The notes beneath the pieces were generated by a model. The model saw only the letters and a program-made list of their open reading frames with translations, was not told the DNA's origin and did not search any database. A DNA stretch of 64,000 nucleotides from Robiginitomaculum_A sp036478535. GTDB taxonomy: Bacteria; Pseudomonadota; Alphaproteobacteria; Caulobacterales; Maricaulaceae. The first letter of the stretch is position 1, and every line of letters begins with the position of its first letter. Shown here piece by piece: positions 9,060 through 18,072 of the stretch. The stretch is taken from positions 62,001 to 126,000 of the forward strand of contig OZ245059.1 in assembly GCA_965224735.1 (NCBI GenBank), written 5' to 3'. The translations under genes were made by a program, and so were the position numbers.

Positions 9060-9163
9060 ATCCCCCCGCGATTAATACGAATGCATAAACCATTGTTTAA
9101 TTATAATTACAAGGAAAAATTCAAAATATAGCAGTAGCACCTACTTAGACACCTACATCTTAC

Positions 9164-11836
9164 TTAAACACCTGCCGCTAGGCTTAGGTGTTCGATCAAA
9201 GTCGCGTCGACATGACCCGTTTCTGGTAGCCCATTGGCTCGCTCAAACTTAATGATGGCATTGCGCGTTTTAGGTCCCATAGTGCCGTCTGGCGCGCCAA
9301 CGCCATAGCCTAAATTTGACAATAATTTTTGTACTTTTTGCACAGGCACATTAACGGGCGCATTAACAGACACATTAGCCATGCTTTTCGTTTTCTTCGC
9401 AGACGTCCATGGCAGGTTTTTGAAAATACCATTTGCAGCACTATTTATCTGCTTTGGCGTAAACGCTTTTATTTGCGCATCCGCAGCACTGATCTGCTCA
9501 GGTGAAAGCTCCCGTGCAACAGGTTTGCTTGCCTGCGCCGCCATAACATCGCCCTGACGGGCAGCTATTTTATACCATATATAGGACTTGGACAAATCCT
9601 GCGGGATGCCTTGTGTACCATTATACAGCACGCCTAAATTATATTGCGAGTCAATTACGCCGCGCTGCGCGGCTTGTTCAAACCACTGAACGGCCTTTAC
9701 AACATCACGGGCTTTAATATCTGTATTAGCAGTATAAAAATGGCCCAAATCATGCATAGCAAGGCGGTTGCCCCCTTTAGCCGCGCGTTCAATTAAATCA
9801 CGTGCGGTGTTAAGGTCTCTCTTAACGCCAATACCTGCTTCATAAAGTTTTGCGAGCCTATATTGCGCTGCTGCCTGTCCTTGATTGGCTGCAAGACGAA
9901 TAAGGCGCACGGCTTCTTCATCTTTCCCTGCTTCAAGACGGATCAAGCCAAGCTGAAATTGCGCGATTGATTCACCGTTTTTGGCAGCCGCTTGCAGAGT
10001 TAATGTTTGCGTATTTGTCTGGCCGTTAGTTTGGACGCGAATATCGGGTGCTGGCATAGTATCAAAAGCGGCCGTGCCTACGGAGGGAACATTGTTAATA
10101 ACATCGCCTTCAACACCGCGCGGCGCTGTTTGTTGCATTGGCTCCGTGTTGCTTAACATAAGTGCTATAGTTGGCGTGGCATTTTCTATTTCTCTTTTTG
10201 CTAGTACGCCTTTCTCTTTCGGCAAGATAGTTTTTGCACTGAGCACGGCAACCACCGCAACGCCTGCTATCAAGGCGGCTATTTTAATCGGTGGATTTTT
10301 TGGTTTTTTGGAGCTCTTATTATCGCCAGAATTATCACCAACGCCACTCGATGATTTTTTAACCCCCTTACCGAACCTAAATTTTCTCTTCTTCTTTTTT
10401 TGGTTTACGTCTGCACCTGGGCGCGCAATATCCATAGTTTTTTGCCCCATAGTTTCTCGGGTCATAGCTGGCATAACGGTAGCAGACATTGGCGGTGGCG
10501 CATCTGCCATTAAGTTTACTGATCCGCCAACTGGTACAGTCATATTGCTACTCATAAGACCAACATTATCCAATGGCCTTGTTTGTTCACACAATGGCGC
10601 TTGAAATGGTTGCGGCGCTTGCGGGTCTTGCATGGTTGCATTTTGGTGACCGCTTTGGCGCGTTGCATAAGGGTTGTCGTAAGATAAATCGCTATTGGCC
10701 GCACGATCATATGTCTGGGGAACATATTCTTGTAGTACGAACTCTTGTGGCTGTTTTTGCCCTTCTGTTAAACCGCCCTCGGTGGTTTCTGGAGCAGACG
10801 CGCATCCCGCTTCATATGGATTGGGAACGCTTTGGGTTTGTATTGCTTCTAGCGGGGAAAAGGCATCTTGCACATTGCCCGGCTGCGCGTATTGCAAAAC
10901 TTCACCAGATTGCGCGTATTCTGGCGGCTCAAAACCAGGCGCCAAAGGCCCAGACGCCAACGGCAAAGTCTGCCCTGCATTTCCAGACCCATCATACGCA
11001 GCACTGCCCGCTTCTAATGTTTCAAGCCGAGTTGATAATGTTACAAGTCTACGCTCTATGGACGGCGCTGTATTGCGCTGATCATCTTCCAAGGCCTCTA
11101 TGCGTTGACCGATTTCAGATTTGTGTTCTTCTAATTTTTTTTGCAAGCCCAGTGCTTGTTCGGCGCTTGCTTGTGAACGTTCATTAAGAAGCTGTGTTGC
11201 TGTTGCAATTTTCTCACCGATCATTGTGATGGCTTCACCAGAACTGTGCTCGACACTATTGAGACGCTTTGATAACACCTCAACGGCTGCTTCGCGGGCC
11301 TGCTTTTCGCGTTGCATGCGTTTATCAACGGCAACAGCCAACTCGGCAATTTGGGAGTTAATCACATTAATAGCTTCGGCTTGCTGCGTTTCCGCAGTGG
11401 TCAAACGCTTATTGGCTTTTGTCAAAGCGCTACAGAGTGTCTCAAAACGCGGGTCTTCCATGACCGCTTGCAGATCATGCGCTACATCTTTTCGGGTCTG
11501 GGTAATCATGCCATTTAGACGTTCTGATAAAGCATGGACATGAGAAGAGAGCGCCTCTTCGTTCGTATTGCTACTTTGCAAGCGCTCAAAGGACAGGCTC
11601 AAAGCCTTGATGGAAGATTTTGTCAAACTGTCAGCGCGCCTCAGCCGCTTTTCAATATTATCAACATGTGCGCGCAAGCTCGCGAGAGTTTCTCGGCCTG
11701 ATGTGCCAGTATTATTCACTAAAGGCTTCTTAGTTACCAGATTTCTTGGAGCAGATTTCTTGGTAACAGTTTTTTTTGCGACGGCTCCTCGCTTCGCCTC
11801 TAGCGCTATTTCCAGTTTTTTTGTGCCGCTTGTCAT
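9164..11836 (-). CDS. PodJ-like polar protein with coiled coil, one membrane span, Sel1 repeats and peptidoglycan-binding domain
   Basis: 890 residues from the ATG at 11836. A basic Lys-rich start is followed by about 250 residues of coiled coil, then a Gln/Pro-rich disordered stretch to about 500. A basic RFGKGVKK patch precedes a single membrane helix (IKIAALIAGVAVVAVLSA, about 545). After it come four Sel1-type repeats (such as AQYRLAKLYEAGIGV and SQYNLGVLYNGTQGI) and a C-terminal PG_binding_1 domain (VQKLLSNLGYGVGAPDGTMGPKTR). This order is that of the alphaproteobacterial polar organiser PodJ, with a cytoplasmic scaffold and periplasmic wall-binding part. An in-frame ATG at 11878 is possible, but AGGAATAGGG lies just before 11836. 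Orthology to PodJ is by architecture only. Confidence 0.8.
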   Translation of the reverse strand: MTSGTKKLEIALEAKRGAVAKKTVTKKSAPRNLVTKKPLVNNTGTSGRETLASLRAHVDNIEKRLRRADSLTKSSIKALSLSFERLQSSNTNEEALSSHVHALSERLNGMITQTRKDVAHDLQAVMEDPRFETLCSALTKANKRLTTAETQQAEAINVINSQIAELAVAVDKRMQREKQAREAAVEVLSKRLNSVEHSSGEAITMIGEKIATATQLLNERSQASAEQALGLQKKLEEHKSEIGQRIEALEDDQRNTAPSIERRLVTLSTRLETLEAGSAAYDGSGNAGQTLPLASGPLAPGFEPPEYAQSGEVLQYAQPGNVQDAFSPLEAIQTQSVPNPYEAGCASAPETTEGGLTEGQKQPQEFVLQEYVPQTYDRAANSDLSYDNPYATRQSGHQNATMQDPQAPQPFQAPLCEQTRPLDNVGLMSSNMTVPVGGSVNLMADAPPPMSATVMPAMTRETMGQKTMDIARPGADVNQKKKKRKFRFGKGVKKSSSGVGDNSGDNKSSKKPKNPPIKIAALIAGVAVVAVLSAKTILPKEKGVLAKREIENATPTIALMLSNTEPMQQTAPRGVEGDVINNVPSVGTAAFDTMPAPDIRVQTNGQTNTQTLTLQAAAKNGESIAQFQLGLIRLEAGKDEEAVRLIRLAANQGQAAAQYRLAKLYEAGIGVKRDLNTARDLIERAAKGGNRLAMHDLGHFYTANTDIKARDVVKAVQWFEQAAQRGVIDSQYNLGVLYNGTQGIPQDLSKSYIWYKIAARQGDVMAAQASKPVARELSPEQISAADAQIKAFTPKQINSAANGIFKNLPWTSAKKTKSMANVSVNAPVNVPVQKVQKLLSNLGYGVGAPDGTMGPKTRNAIIKFERANGLPETGHVDATLIEHLSLAAGV

Positions 11837-12234
11837 AAACCCTATTCCTATACCCAAACTCGCTCTCGGCGCTCTCAATCCGAAAGTACAAATCAGTTAG
11901 GGACTATAAACGTTAAGTATAGTTAAAGCTGCGTTAACGAATAGAAAAAAATGCCCATATTTGCAGGGTTTTATCTGTTTTGGAAATGCGATGGTGCTAA
12001 TGAGCGTAATCCCAATGAGCGTAATCAAAACCACAAAACAGACTCAAATGTTACTCAGATAAGAGTGCGCCCAAGAAAAACATGCAAACTTAAAAAATAA
12101 ACACTCCAAAACCCGTTGTTCAGAATTTCCTTAGCAAGCAAAATTATCGCAATATTGTGTTGTGTACATTGTTGATGTGGGGTAGGTAATTCTCAAATAG
12201 CCCCTAAAATACTGTTGGGACAGAATGAATATTA
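11837..12234. other. Divergent intergenic region before the haem cluster
   Basis: No gene is visible in this 398-base AT-rich stretch, which must hold the promoters for the leftward podJ-like gene and the rightward haem genes. A 12-base direct repeat (ATGAGCGTAATC) occurs at about 12000 and 12015 with 15-base spacing and could be an operator or simply a tandem duplication. I could not assign a convincing sigma-70 promoter. Confidence 0.5.
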
Positions 12235-13512
12235 ATGATGTCACGTAATAATATATCTCAGGACAAACCTTCCCAACACGATTCCTTCTACTGTATCGGA
12301 TTAAGCCATAAAATGGCGAATTCTGATATTCGAGGTAAGTTTTTTTTAGGTGAAGAAGCGCATAAACGGGTTCTTGAACAGGCCGCGAGTGAGGGCAGAG
12401 TCTGCGTTATGGCGGTTTCTACATGTAACCGAACTGAAATTTACGGGTTTTCGAAACATCCGTTTCAATTGATTAAACTCCTTTGTGATAACACATTTGG
12501 CTCGCTTGATGAATTCCAAAAAAGTGGCTACATTTACAAAAACCAAAAAGCAATTTCTCATCTATTTCGTGTAGGAACAGGGCTTGATAGCCAAATCCTC
12601 GGGGACTTTGAAATCATAGGGCAACTTAAACAAAGTTTTGCGATCTCCAAACAATATGGTCTAGTAGATGCTTTTTCGGAGCGATTACTCAATTTTGTTA
12701 TTCAAGCCAGTAAACGCGTTAAAACAGAGACAAGTATTTCGACGGGTGCGACCTCAGTTGCCTTTGCTGCTGTAAAATATATTCAACAAAACTTTGACAG
12801 TCTGAAGGATCAAAACATCCTATTATACGGGATTGGTATGATTGGTAGAAATACTTGTGATAACTTGGTCAAGCACACTGAAAATAAAAATATAGTCCTC
12901 ATTAACCGAACGAAAAATAGTGTTGAAAAAATCGCTGGAAAATTTAACCTACAAGTTAAGTGTTTTGATCAATTGCAGAGCGAAATTGCCAAGGCGGATA
13001 TTCTTATTGTAGCAACAGGAGCGCCAAACCCAACGATTACTGAAAACATGATTTCGGGGGAGCGTAAATTACTTGTTTTGGATTTATCTATACCAGCGAA
13101 TGTTTCAAACGAGGTCGCAAGTCTTCGAAATACACGAGTTGTTCCTCTTGATGAGCTTTCGCAAATCACCGATAAAACCATTGCTGAAAGGACAGCACAG
13201 ATACCACAAGCCGAAGCTATTATTGATGAAGTTAAAAAAGATTTTTGTGAATGGCAAAAAACACGAAATTATGCTTCGACAATGAAGGAGTTGAAAGCCA
13301 GGCTCAAAGATATTCATAAAAAAGAAATTCAGGAAACTCGAAAAAAAATTCCAAATTTTAACAATAAGCAAGCCGACATTCTATCAGAAAAAATAGTTCA
13401 AAAAGTTGTTAATCATTTTGGTGCCCATTTAAAAGAAAACGCCTCATCCCAGTCAGAAACCATTGCTTTGATTTCTGAAATTTTTAATCTTCAGGTAAAA
13501 TCCAGTGACTGA
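12235..13512 (+). CDS. hemA: Glutamyl-tRNA reductase (C5 pathway)
   Basis: 425 residues. This enzyme reduces glutamyl-tRNA(Glu) to glutamate-1-semialdehyde with NADPH, the first committed step of the C5 route to haem. The catalytic Cys is in VSTCNRTEIYG (C64). The Rossmann motif is YGIGMIGRN (about 198-206), followed by the long spinal helix and dimerisation region. Phrases such as FYCIGLSHK, DLSIPANV and VPLDELSQITDKT are those I associate with Bacteroidetes HemA rather than proteobacterial ones. Two adjacent ATGs (12235 and 12238) are equally possible starts. The end overlaps the next gene by 8 bases. Alphaproteobacteria usually lack this enzyme, which suggests transfer. Confidence 0.95.
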   Translation: MMSRNNISQDKPSQHDSFYCIGLSHKMANSDIRGKFFLGEEAHKRVLEQAASEGRVCVMAVSTCNRTEIYGFSKHPFQLIKLLCDNTFGSLDEFQKSGYIYKNQKAISHLFRVGTGLDSQILGDFEIIGQLKQSFAISKQYGLVDAFSERLLNFVIQASKRVKTETSISTGATSVAFAAVKYIQQNFDSLKDQNILLYGIGMIGRNTCDNLVKHTENKNIVLINRTKNSVEKIAGKFNLQVKCFDQLQSEIAKADILIVATGAPNPTITENMISGERKLLVLDLSIPANVSNEVASLRNTRVVPLDELSQITDKTIAERTAQIPQAEAIIDEVKKDFCEWQKTRNYASTMKELKARLKDIHKKEIQETRKKIPNFNNKQADILSEKIVQKVVNHFGAHLKENASSQSETIALISEIFNLQVKSSD

Positions 13513-15130
13513 TCCTATTCGTATTGGTACACGCAAAAGCAAGTTAGCCCTTTGGCAAGCCCGTAACGTTCACGATTTACTCAGTGGCCTTGAGGGTATG
13601 AGGGGCCGAAAAGCCGTAATAAAACCGACCATATCTACGGGTGACCTCGTCCTTGACAAGCCCCTTTATGCACTCGGAATTACAGGTGTTTTCACCCGTA
13701 CATTAGACACTGCTTTACTGGCTGGCACAATCGATATTGCCGTGCATTCCTTGAAAGATGTGCCAACGCTTTTGCCCAAAGGCCTGATTGAGGCAGCCGT
13801 TTTGAACCGAGCTAACGCACACGATATATTGGTGCATAAAGGCGGTTTAGGTTTTTTATCACAAACGGAAGCCGTGATTGCGACAGGGAGCCTGCGCCGC
13901 CGTGCAGCATGGCGGCATAAATACCCACGTCATAAGTTGGTAGGTCTGCGTGGTAATGTGAATTCACGGTTGCAAAAGCTACAGGACAATAACTGGAACG
14001 GTGCTATTTTTGCTGCGGCTGGTTTAGAGCGTATCGGTTTACTGCCCGATAATCATAGTGTTTTAGAGTGGATGGTACCCGCGCCAGCGCAGGGCGCCAT
14101 CATGATTATGTGCCGTGAAGATGATGTGGAAACTCTGAAAATTTGCCAACGCTTAAATGATGATCACACAAGTCTCTGCACAAAAATAGAGCGTGAGTTT
14201 TTGAATAAATTAGAAGGTGGCTGTACCGCACCAATAGGCGCTTACGCCTATATTAAAGATTGTAATGTGCATTTTAAAGGTGTGCTTTATAGCCGCGATG
14301 GACTAACAAAAATTGATGTTTCGCGTGTGACCTCTCTTCACGATAGCCAGAACATTGCCGCCGATTGCGCCCAAAATATTTTCGCTAAGGGTGGCCGAGA
14401 GATTATGGAAGAAAATGCACTGCACACTGAACAAGACGTAAATGCGGCCAAGCGCGCAAAGCAAGTTACTGTGTTTTCAACGAAAATTTTATCTGCGGAG
14501 TACACGCAAAACTTCAATCAAAAAATTATCTATAAAGAAGCTAATTTCATCGATATTGAATTTTGCGAGTTTTCATCTGAGCACGCCAATGCGAGGAATG
14601 TCATCTTTACAAGCCAGAACGGCGTAAATGCTGTTCATAAAAATTTACTAAAGAGCGAAGTGTCATTCAAAAGAATATTTTGTGTAGGCAGGAAAACCAA
14701 AGCTTTAGCTGAACAATTATTTGGTGTGGCCGCACATCTAGAAAACTCTGCCTTAGCCCTGGCAAAACATATCGTTAACAATCATGCGGACGTAAATTTC
14801 ACATTCTTTTGCGGCGATAAACGCTTAGATGTGCTGCCAGATTATTTACGGAAAAATCAGGTGTGCCATAAGGACGTGATTGTTTACAAAACACATTATA
14901 AAAGCGCGCTTGTTACAGAAAAAATAGATACAGGAAAAATAGATTGTGTGTTATTTTTTAGTCCTTCTGCTGTCAAAAGTTATTTGAGAGAAAACACGCC
15001 AAACCCAACCGCTTTTTGCATTGGACAAACAACGGCAATGGAAGCAAAAAAACATTTCAAACGGGTGGAAACAGCGTCCAACCCAAGCATTCAAAATGTT
15101 GTAGATTTTGTGAGTAAATATTATGAATAG
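13505..15130 (+). CDS. hemCD: Fused hydroxymethylbilane synthase and uroporphyrinogen-III synthase
   Basis: 541 residues, starting with GTG inside the end of hemA. Residues 1 to about 310 are porphobilinogen deaminase, which polymerises four porphobilinogens. They include IGTRKSKLALWQA, the LRGNVNSRLQKL substrate site and the dipyrromethane-binding Cys in EGGCTAPIGA (about 240). Residues from about 320 are a HemD domain that cyclises the product, with NVIFTSQNGV, FCVGRKTKAL, FTFFCGDKR and VLFFSPSAVKSYL. Both halves look like Bacteroidetes proteins, where hemC and hemD are usually separate neighbours, so the fusion may have arisen after transfer. The stop overlaps hemB by 8 bases. Confidence 0.93.
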   Translation: MTDPIRIGTRKSKLALWQARNVHDLLSGLEGMRGRKAVIKPTISTGDLVLDKPLYALGITGVFTRTLDTALLAGTIDIAVHSLKDVPTLLPKGLIEAAVLNRANAHDILVHKGGLGFLSQTEAVIATGSLRRRAAWRHKYPRHKLVGLRGNVNSRLQKLQDNNWNGAIFAAAGLERIGLLPDNHSVLEWMVPAPAQGAIMIMCREDDVETLKICQRLNDDHTSLCTKIEREFLNKLEGGCTAPIGAYAYIKDCNVHFKGVLYSRDGLTKIDVSRVTSLHDSQNIAADCAQNIFAKGGREIMEENALHTEQDVNAAKRAKQVTVFSTKILSAEYTQNFNQKIIYKEANFIDIEFCEFSSEHANARNVIFTSQNGVNAVHKNLLKSEVSFKRIFCVGRKTKALAEQLFGVAAHLENSALALAKHIVNNHADVNFTFFCGDKRLDVLPDYLRKNQVCHKDVIVYKTHYKSALVTEKIDTGKIDCVLFFSPSAVKSYLRENTPNPTAFCIGQTTAMEAKKHFKRVETASNPSIQNVVDFVSKYYE

Positions 15131-16097
15131 AACCCGTAGACTTCGTATAACAGCTAATATTCGCGGATTAGTCTGTGAGACAAAATTGTCCGTAGAAGAT
15201 TTTATCTACCCTTTATTTATCGAAGAGGGTGAAGGGATTGAAACCGAAATTATCTCTATGCCTGGCATTAAACGGTTTTCACTTGATAAGCTCTCGCCCG
15301 AACTTGACGAAGTGACGGCGCTGGGTATTCCCGCCGTTTTACTGTTTGGTATTCCAAAGAGCAAAGAGGGCACGGGCTGTCAAACATGGGAAGATGATGG
15401 AATTATCCAAAAGGCTATTCGTTTTATCAAAAAAAACTACCCAGAGCTTATGGTGATCTCGGATGTTTGTTTTTGCGAATATACGGATCATGGTCATTGC
15501 GGCATAATAGAAGGAAGAGACGTCGATAACGACAAGACCTTGCGCAACATTAACAAACAAGTTTTATCCCATGCGTGCGCAGGCGTCGATATGGTTGCCC
15601 CCTCTGGTATGATGGACGGTACAATTGCCAGTATTCGCGCCGCGCTAGACGGCGATGGGTATACTAATTTACCCATTATGGCGTATAGCGCCAAATATGC
15701 GTCCGCTTTTTATGGCCCGTTTAGAGATGCGGCTGAAAGTGCGCCTAGTTTTGGCGACCGAAATACTTATCAAATGAACCCAGCTAATCGTAGGGAGAGC
15801 ATGCGCAAAGCCAAGTTTGATAGCGGCGAAGGTGCAGACATTTTAGTGGTCAAACCAGCTCTGTCTTATCTTGATATCATTAGTGATTTGAAAACCCAGT
15901 TTGATCAGCCAATTGTCTGTTACAATGTCAGCGGTGAATATGCCATGGTCAAAGCCGCTGCAAACAATGGCTGGATAGACGGGCCGCGCGTTATGATGGA
16001 AAGCTTGCTCTCTATGAAACGTGCAGGTGCAGATATTATTATTACTTATTTTGCAAAAGACGCTGCACGTCTTTTGCAAACTCAATCTCCTAAATAA
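15123..16097 (+). CDS. hemB: Delta-aminolevulinic acid dehydratase (porphobilinogen synthase)
   Basis: 324 residues. It condenses two 5-aminolevulinates to porphobilinogen. The active-site metal motif is DVCFCEYTDHGHCG, with cysteines at 116, 118 and 126, so this is the zinc-dependent three-cysteine type. Most alphaproteobacterial enzymes that I recall have the metal-switched Asp-rich version, which again argues for foreign origin. Schiff-base lysines fall in YSAKYASAFYGP and LVVKPALSYLD. It is translationally coupled to hemCD through an 8-base overlap and followed 10 bases later by hemL. Confidence 0.96.
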   Translation: MNRTRRLRITANIRGLVCETKLSVEDFIYPLFIEEGEGIETEIISMPGIKRFSLDKLSPELDEVTALGIPAVLLFGIPKSKEGTGCQTWEDDGIIQKAIRFIKKNYPELMVISDVCFCEYTDHGHCGIIEGRDVDNDKTLRNINKQVLSHACAGVDMVAPSGMMDGTIASIRAALDGDGYTNLPIMAYSAKYASAFYGPFRDAAESAPSFGDRNTYQMNPANRRESMRKAKFDSGEGADILVVKPALSYLDIISDLKTQFDQPIVCYNVSGEYAMVKAAANNGWIDGPRVMMESLLSMKRAGADIIITYFAKDAARLLQTQSPK

Positions 16098-16107
16098 GGC
16101 CATAACT

Positions 16108-17394
16108 ATGGGATATAAAAAATCAAAGAAGCTGTTTAAAAAAGGCTCTAAGCATTTGGTGGGCGCGGTTAATTCTCCTGTGCGTGCTTTTTCATCTGTC
16201 GGTGGTAATCCGCTGTTTATCGAAAAAGCAAATGGCAGCAAAATAACCGATGTTGACGGCAATACCTATATTGATCTTGTGTTGTCTTACGGTCCAATGA
16301 TTTTGGGACACCGTCATAAAAAAGTTGAAAAAGAGATACGTAAGGCGCTGAAAAACGGGTATTCATTCGGCGCCTCTACGAAAGCAGAAATAACCCTCGC
16401 GAAAATAGTGTGTGATGCATTTCCTGGCATGGACAAAGTCAGGTTTGTCAATTCTGGTACAGAAGCCGTATTTAGTGCACTTCGGCTTGCGCGCGCATTT
16501 ACGGGGCGTGATAAAATCATTAAATTTTCTGGCTGTTATCACGGTCATGCTGATGCCTTGCTGGTTGCAGCAGGGTCAGGGCTTGCAACACTAAGCCTGC
16601 CAGGCAGTAAAGGCGTGCCAGACGCGGCGGTGAAAAACACGCTGATCTCTCACTATAATGATTTGGACAGTGTTGCGGCTCATTTTGAACAACATGACGA
16701 CATTGCAGGCGTGATTATCGAACCTATCGCGGGGAATATGGGCGTTGTTTTACCAGAGAATGATTTTCTTAAAAAGCTTAAAAAACTACTGGAGTCCAAA
16801 GGGGCGCTTTTGATCGTGGACGAAGTTATGACAGGGTTTCGGGCAAAATTTGGCGGGGCGCAAGAATTGCTAGGCGTTGAGGCTGATATTACTTGCCTTG
16901 GTAAAGTGATTGGCGGCGGCTTTCCAGTTGGCGCTTATGGTGCCCGCGAGGAAATAATGCAAATGGTGGCCCCGCTCGGCGAAATGTACCAAGCGGGTAC
17001 ATTGTCAGGCAATCCAATCGCCATGGCCGCTGGTATTGCAACGTTAACAGAATTGAAAAAACAAAATCCGTACAAGCAATTTAACGCGGTCGCAAAGCGC
17101 ATTGAAGAAGCCCTTTTGAGCAGCGCAAACACATATGGCGTGGATATAACCGTCAACCGATTTGGCGCTATGATCAATCCGTTTTTTACAGATATAAAAG
17201 TGTCAAATTTTGCCGAAGCGCAAACGTCAGATATCGCAAAATTTGCTAAATTTTTCTGGGAAATGATGAAACAGGGTGTATTCTTGCCGCCGTCTCAGTT
17301 CGAATCCTGGTTCTTGTCATCTGCTTTGAGCGAAAAAGACGTGGATGTCACCATTGCCGCTATTGATAAATCCATGAAGGTTGTTGCAAGTTAA
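16108..17394 (+). CDS. hemL: Glutamate-1-semialdehyde 2,1-aminomutase
   Basis: 428 residues. A PLP enzyme that turns the HemA product into 5-aminolevulinate, so its presence beside hemA confirms a working C5 route. Motifs: VNSPVRAFSSVGG at the N-terminus, NSGTEAVFSALRLARAFTGR (cofactor phosphate site), CYHGHADALLVAAGSG, the Asp of LLIVDEVMTGFR, and the PLP lysine in CLGKVIGGGFPVGAYG. I chose the ATG at 16108 because upstream frame sequence is the overlap with hemB. Its stop overlaps the stop of the convergent hemJ. Confidence 0.96.
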   Translation: MGYKKSKKLFKKGSKHLVGAVNSPVRAFSSVGGNPLFIEKANGSKITDVDGNTYIDLVLSYGPMILGHRHKKVEKEIRKALKNGYSFGASTKAEITLAKIVCDAFPGMDKVRFVNSGTEAVFSALRLARAFTGRDKIIKFSGCYHGHADALLVAAGSGLATLSLPGSKGVPDAAVKNTLISHYNDLDSVAAHFEQHDDIAGVIIEPIAGNMGVVLPENDFLKKLKKLLESKGALLIVDEVMTGFRAKFGGAQELLGVEADITCLGKVIGGGFPVGAYGAREEIMQMVAPLGEMYQAGTLSGNPIAMAAGIATLTELKKQNPYKQFNAVAKRIEEALLSSANTYGVDITVNRFGAMINPFFTDIKVSNFAEAQTSDIAKFAKFFWEMMKQGVFLPPSQFESWFLSSALSEKDVDVTIAAIDKSMKVVAS

Positions 17395-17930
17395 TTGTTG
17401 TTTCTGTGACGTTTGTAAAGCTTTACGGCAATCATTAATACAATAGACAGTCCAAGCAACCCCAATGTACCGTAAATCCAACTTACAGAGCTTTTTAAAA
17501 CCGCTAAGAACACGATAGCAAAGAGCAAGAGCGTTGCGACCTCGTTCCAAAGCCGCATTTTATGAGCGCTCATTGTCGGTATGTCGTTTTGCAGGCGCTT
17601 GAAAATATGGTGGCATGTAAAGTGATACAAATATAGCAAAGCAACAAAACCAAGTTTTAATTGCATCCAAGGTTGTGATAAATATTCAGGGTTATTTATG
17701 AGTAATAATATTGCTGATACCCCGACAATGATGGCGGATGGCCATGTGATGATATACCAAAGACGCTTGCTCATAATTTTATATTGGGATTGCAGTATAG
17801 AGCGCGCCTTCTCGTTTTGCTCATTAGCTTCAATGTGATAAATAAATAAGCGGACACTATAGAAAAGCCCAGAAAACCAGGTGACCACAAAAATTACATG
17901 AATGGATTTTATGTATAGTATATTGATCAA
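17391..17930 (-). CDS. hemJ: Protoporphyrinogen oxidase HemJ-like membrane protein
   Basis: 179 residues with about four to five membrane helices. The N-terminal KSIHVIFVVTWFSGLFYSVRLFIYH and the QYKIMSKRLWYIITWPSA segment are very close to Bacteroidetes HemJ (CopD-like, formerly UPF0093). HemJ oxidises protoporphyrinogen IX to protoporphyrin, the step before ferrochelatase. The conserved His falls at about residue 11 and the Arg/Lys in the KRLW loop. It is the only cluster gene on the minus strand, lying between hemL and hemE. The apparent start is TTG, with no good ribosome site, so the N-terminus is somewhat uncertain. No hemG or hemY is in the window, so this would fill the pathway gap. 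Confidence 0.85.
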   Translation of the reverse strand: MINILYIKSIHVIFVVTWFSGLFYSVRLFIYHIEANEQNEKARSILQSQYKIMSKRLWYIITWPSAIIVGVSAILLLINNPEYLSQPWMQLKLGFVALLYLYHFTCHHIFKRLQNDIPTMSAHKMRLWNEVATLLLFAIVFLAVLKSSVSWIYGTLGLLGLSIVLMIAVKLYKRHRNNN

Positions 17931-18072
17931 GTGTAGTTTCGTTCTGCGTCAAAATGACGTCTTCAAATTAATTTACATAAACATCTAATTGATTTACACA
18001 TGCATTGGAAGTTATTTTCCTTCTGCGTTATAGGATTTCAAAACAAGTAACCTGTATGAATAACGAGTAGAC

